DNA of 32,476 nt from Oscillospiraceae bacterium (GTDB taxonomy: Bacteria; Bacillota; Clostridia; Oscillospirales; Ruminococcaceae), in assembly GCA_018110905.1 (NCBI GenBank), contig JAGBAZ010000017.1, positions 1 to 32,476 of the forward strand. The letters run 5' to 3'. The stretch's first letter is position 1. Each line of letters starts with the position of its first letter. This document shows positions 32,476 to 32,476 of this stretch, in pieces. A program made the position numbers and the translations under genes. A model generated the notes under the pieces. It worked only from the letters and a program-made list of their open reading frames with translations. It ran no database searches and was not told the DNA's origin.

Positions 32476-32476
32476 A

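Overview
The window looks like a chromosome segment of a low-GC Gram-positive gut-type Clostridia (Oscillospiraceae/Ruminococcaceae-like is my best guess). The reasons are strong AGGAGG ribosome sites, a dockerin-type C-terminus, ECF-type transport, a bacillar/clostridial-type LexA box and a Tn1549-like conjugation module. No rRNA, tRNA or CRISPR array was seen.

Region A (1-13096, + strand) is a long, tightly packed run of genes with no clear internal terminator. It holds the end of a DUF58 protein, a membrane transglutaminase-like protein whose expected catalytic Cys is Ser, a 1514-residue secreted protein (cadherin-like sandwiches, PQQ-type propeller, Ig-like domain, dockerin), an alpha/alpha-toroid lipoprotein, a DUF4430 lipoprotein, an EcfT/CbiQ-type membrane protein, one polypeptide carrying two ECF ATPases plus an S-component, and a GyrI-like protein. 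The toroid and DUF4430 folds are the two domains of animal intrinsic factor and transcobalamin. My reading is a split bacterial transcobalamin-like capture system feeding an ECF importer (CbrTUV-like). The cobamide substrate is inferred, not shown. Region A ends at a strong hairpin terminator (13141-13183).

Region B (13097-14201) is mostly non-coding. It contains two more hairpins, a minus-strand gene for a retropepsin-like protein without the DTG motif, a nested inverted repeat, and an SOS promoter with a perfect LexA-type palindrome. It is the most plausible zone for a host/element junction.

Region C (14202-18371, + strand) has an SOS-controlled Y-family polymerase, a small Cys-rich protein and a YolD-like protein. 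After these comes a visibly more A/T-rich two-gene cargo, TcmP plus a three-Cys radical-SAM-like protein, with its own promoter.

Region D (18369-32217, minus strand) is the transfer module of a Tn1549-type integrative conjugative element. Read leftward it is: DUF3991/toprim protein, acidic hypothetical, candidate oriT, DUF3789 micro-protein, MobC, MOBP relaxase, PcfB, ArdC-like protein, a 62-residue protein, VirD4-type coupling protein, Maff2/VirB2-like protein, VirB6-like protein, PrgI, VirB4 ATPase, class B sortase and CHAP hydrolase. It converges on region C at one shared bidirectional terminator. A small + strand gene starts at the right edge. No integrase lies inside the window, so the element's ends are not resolved.
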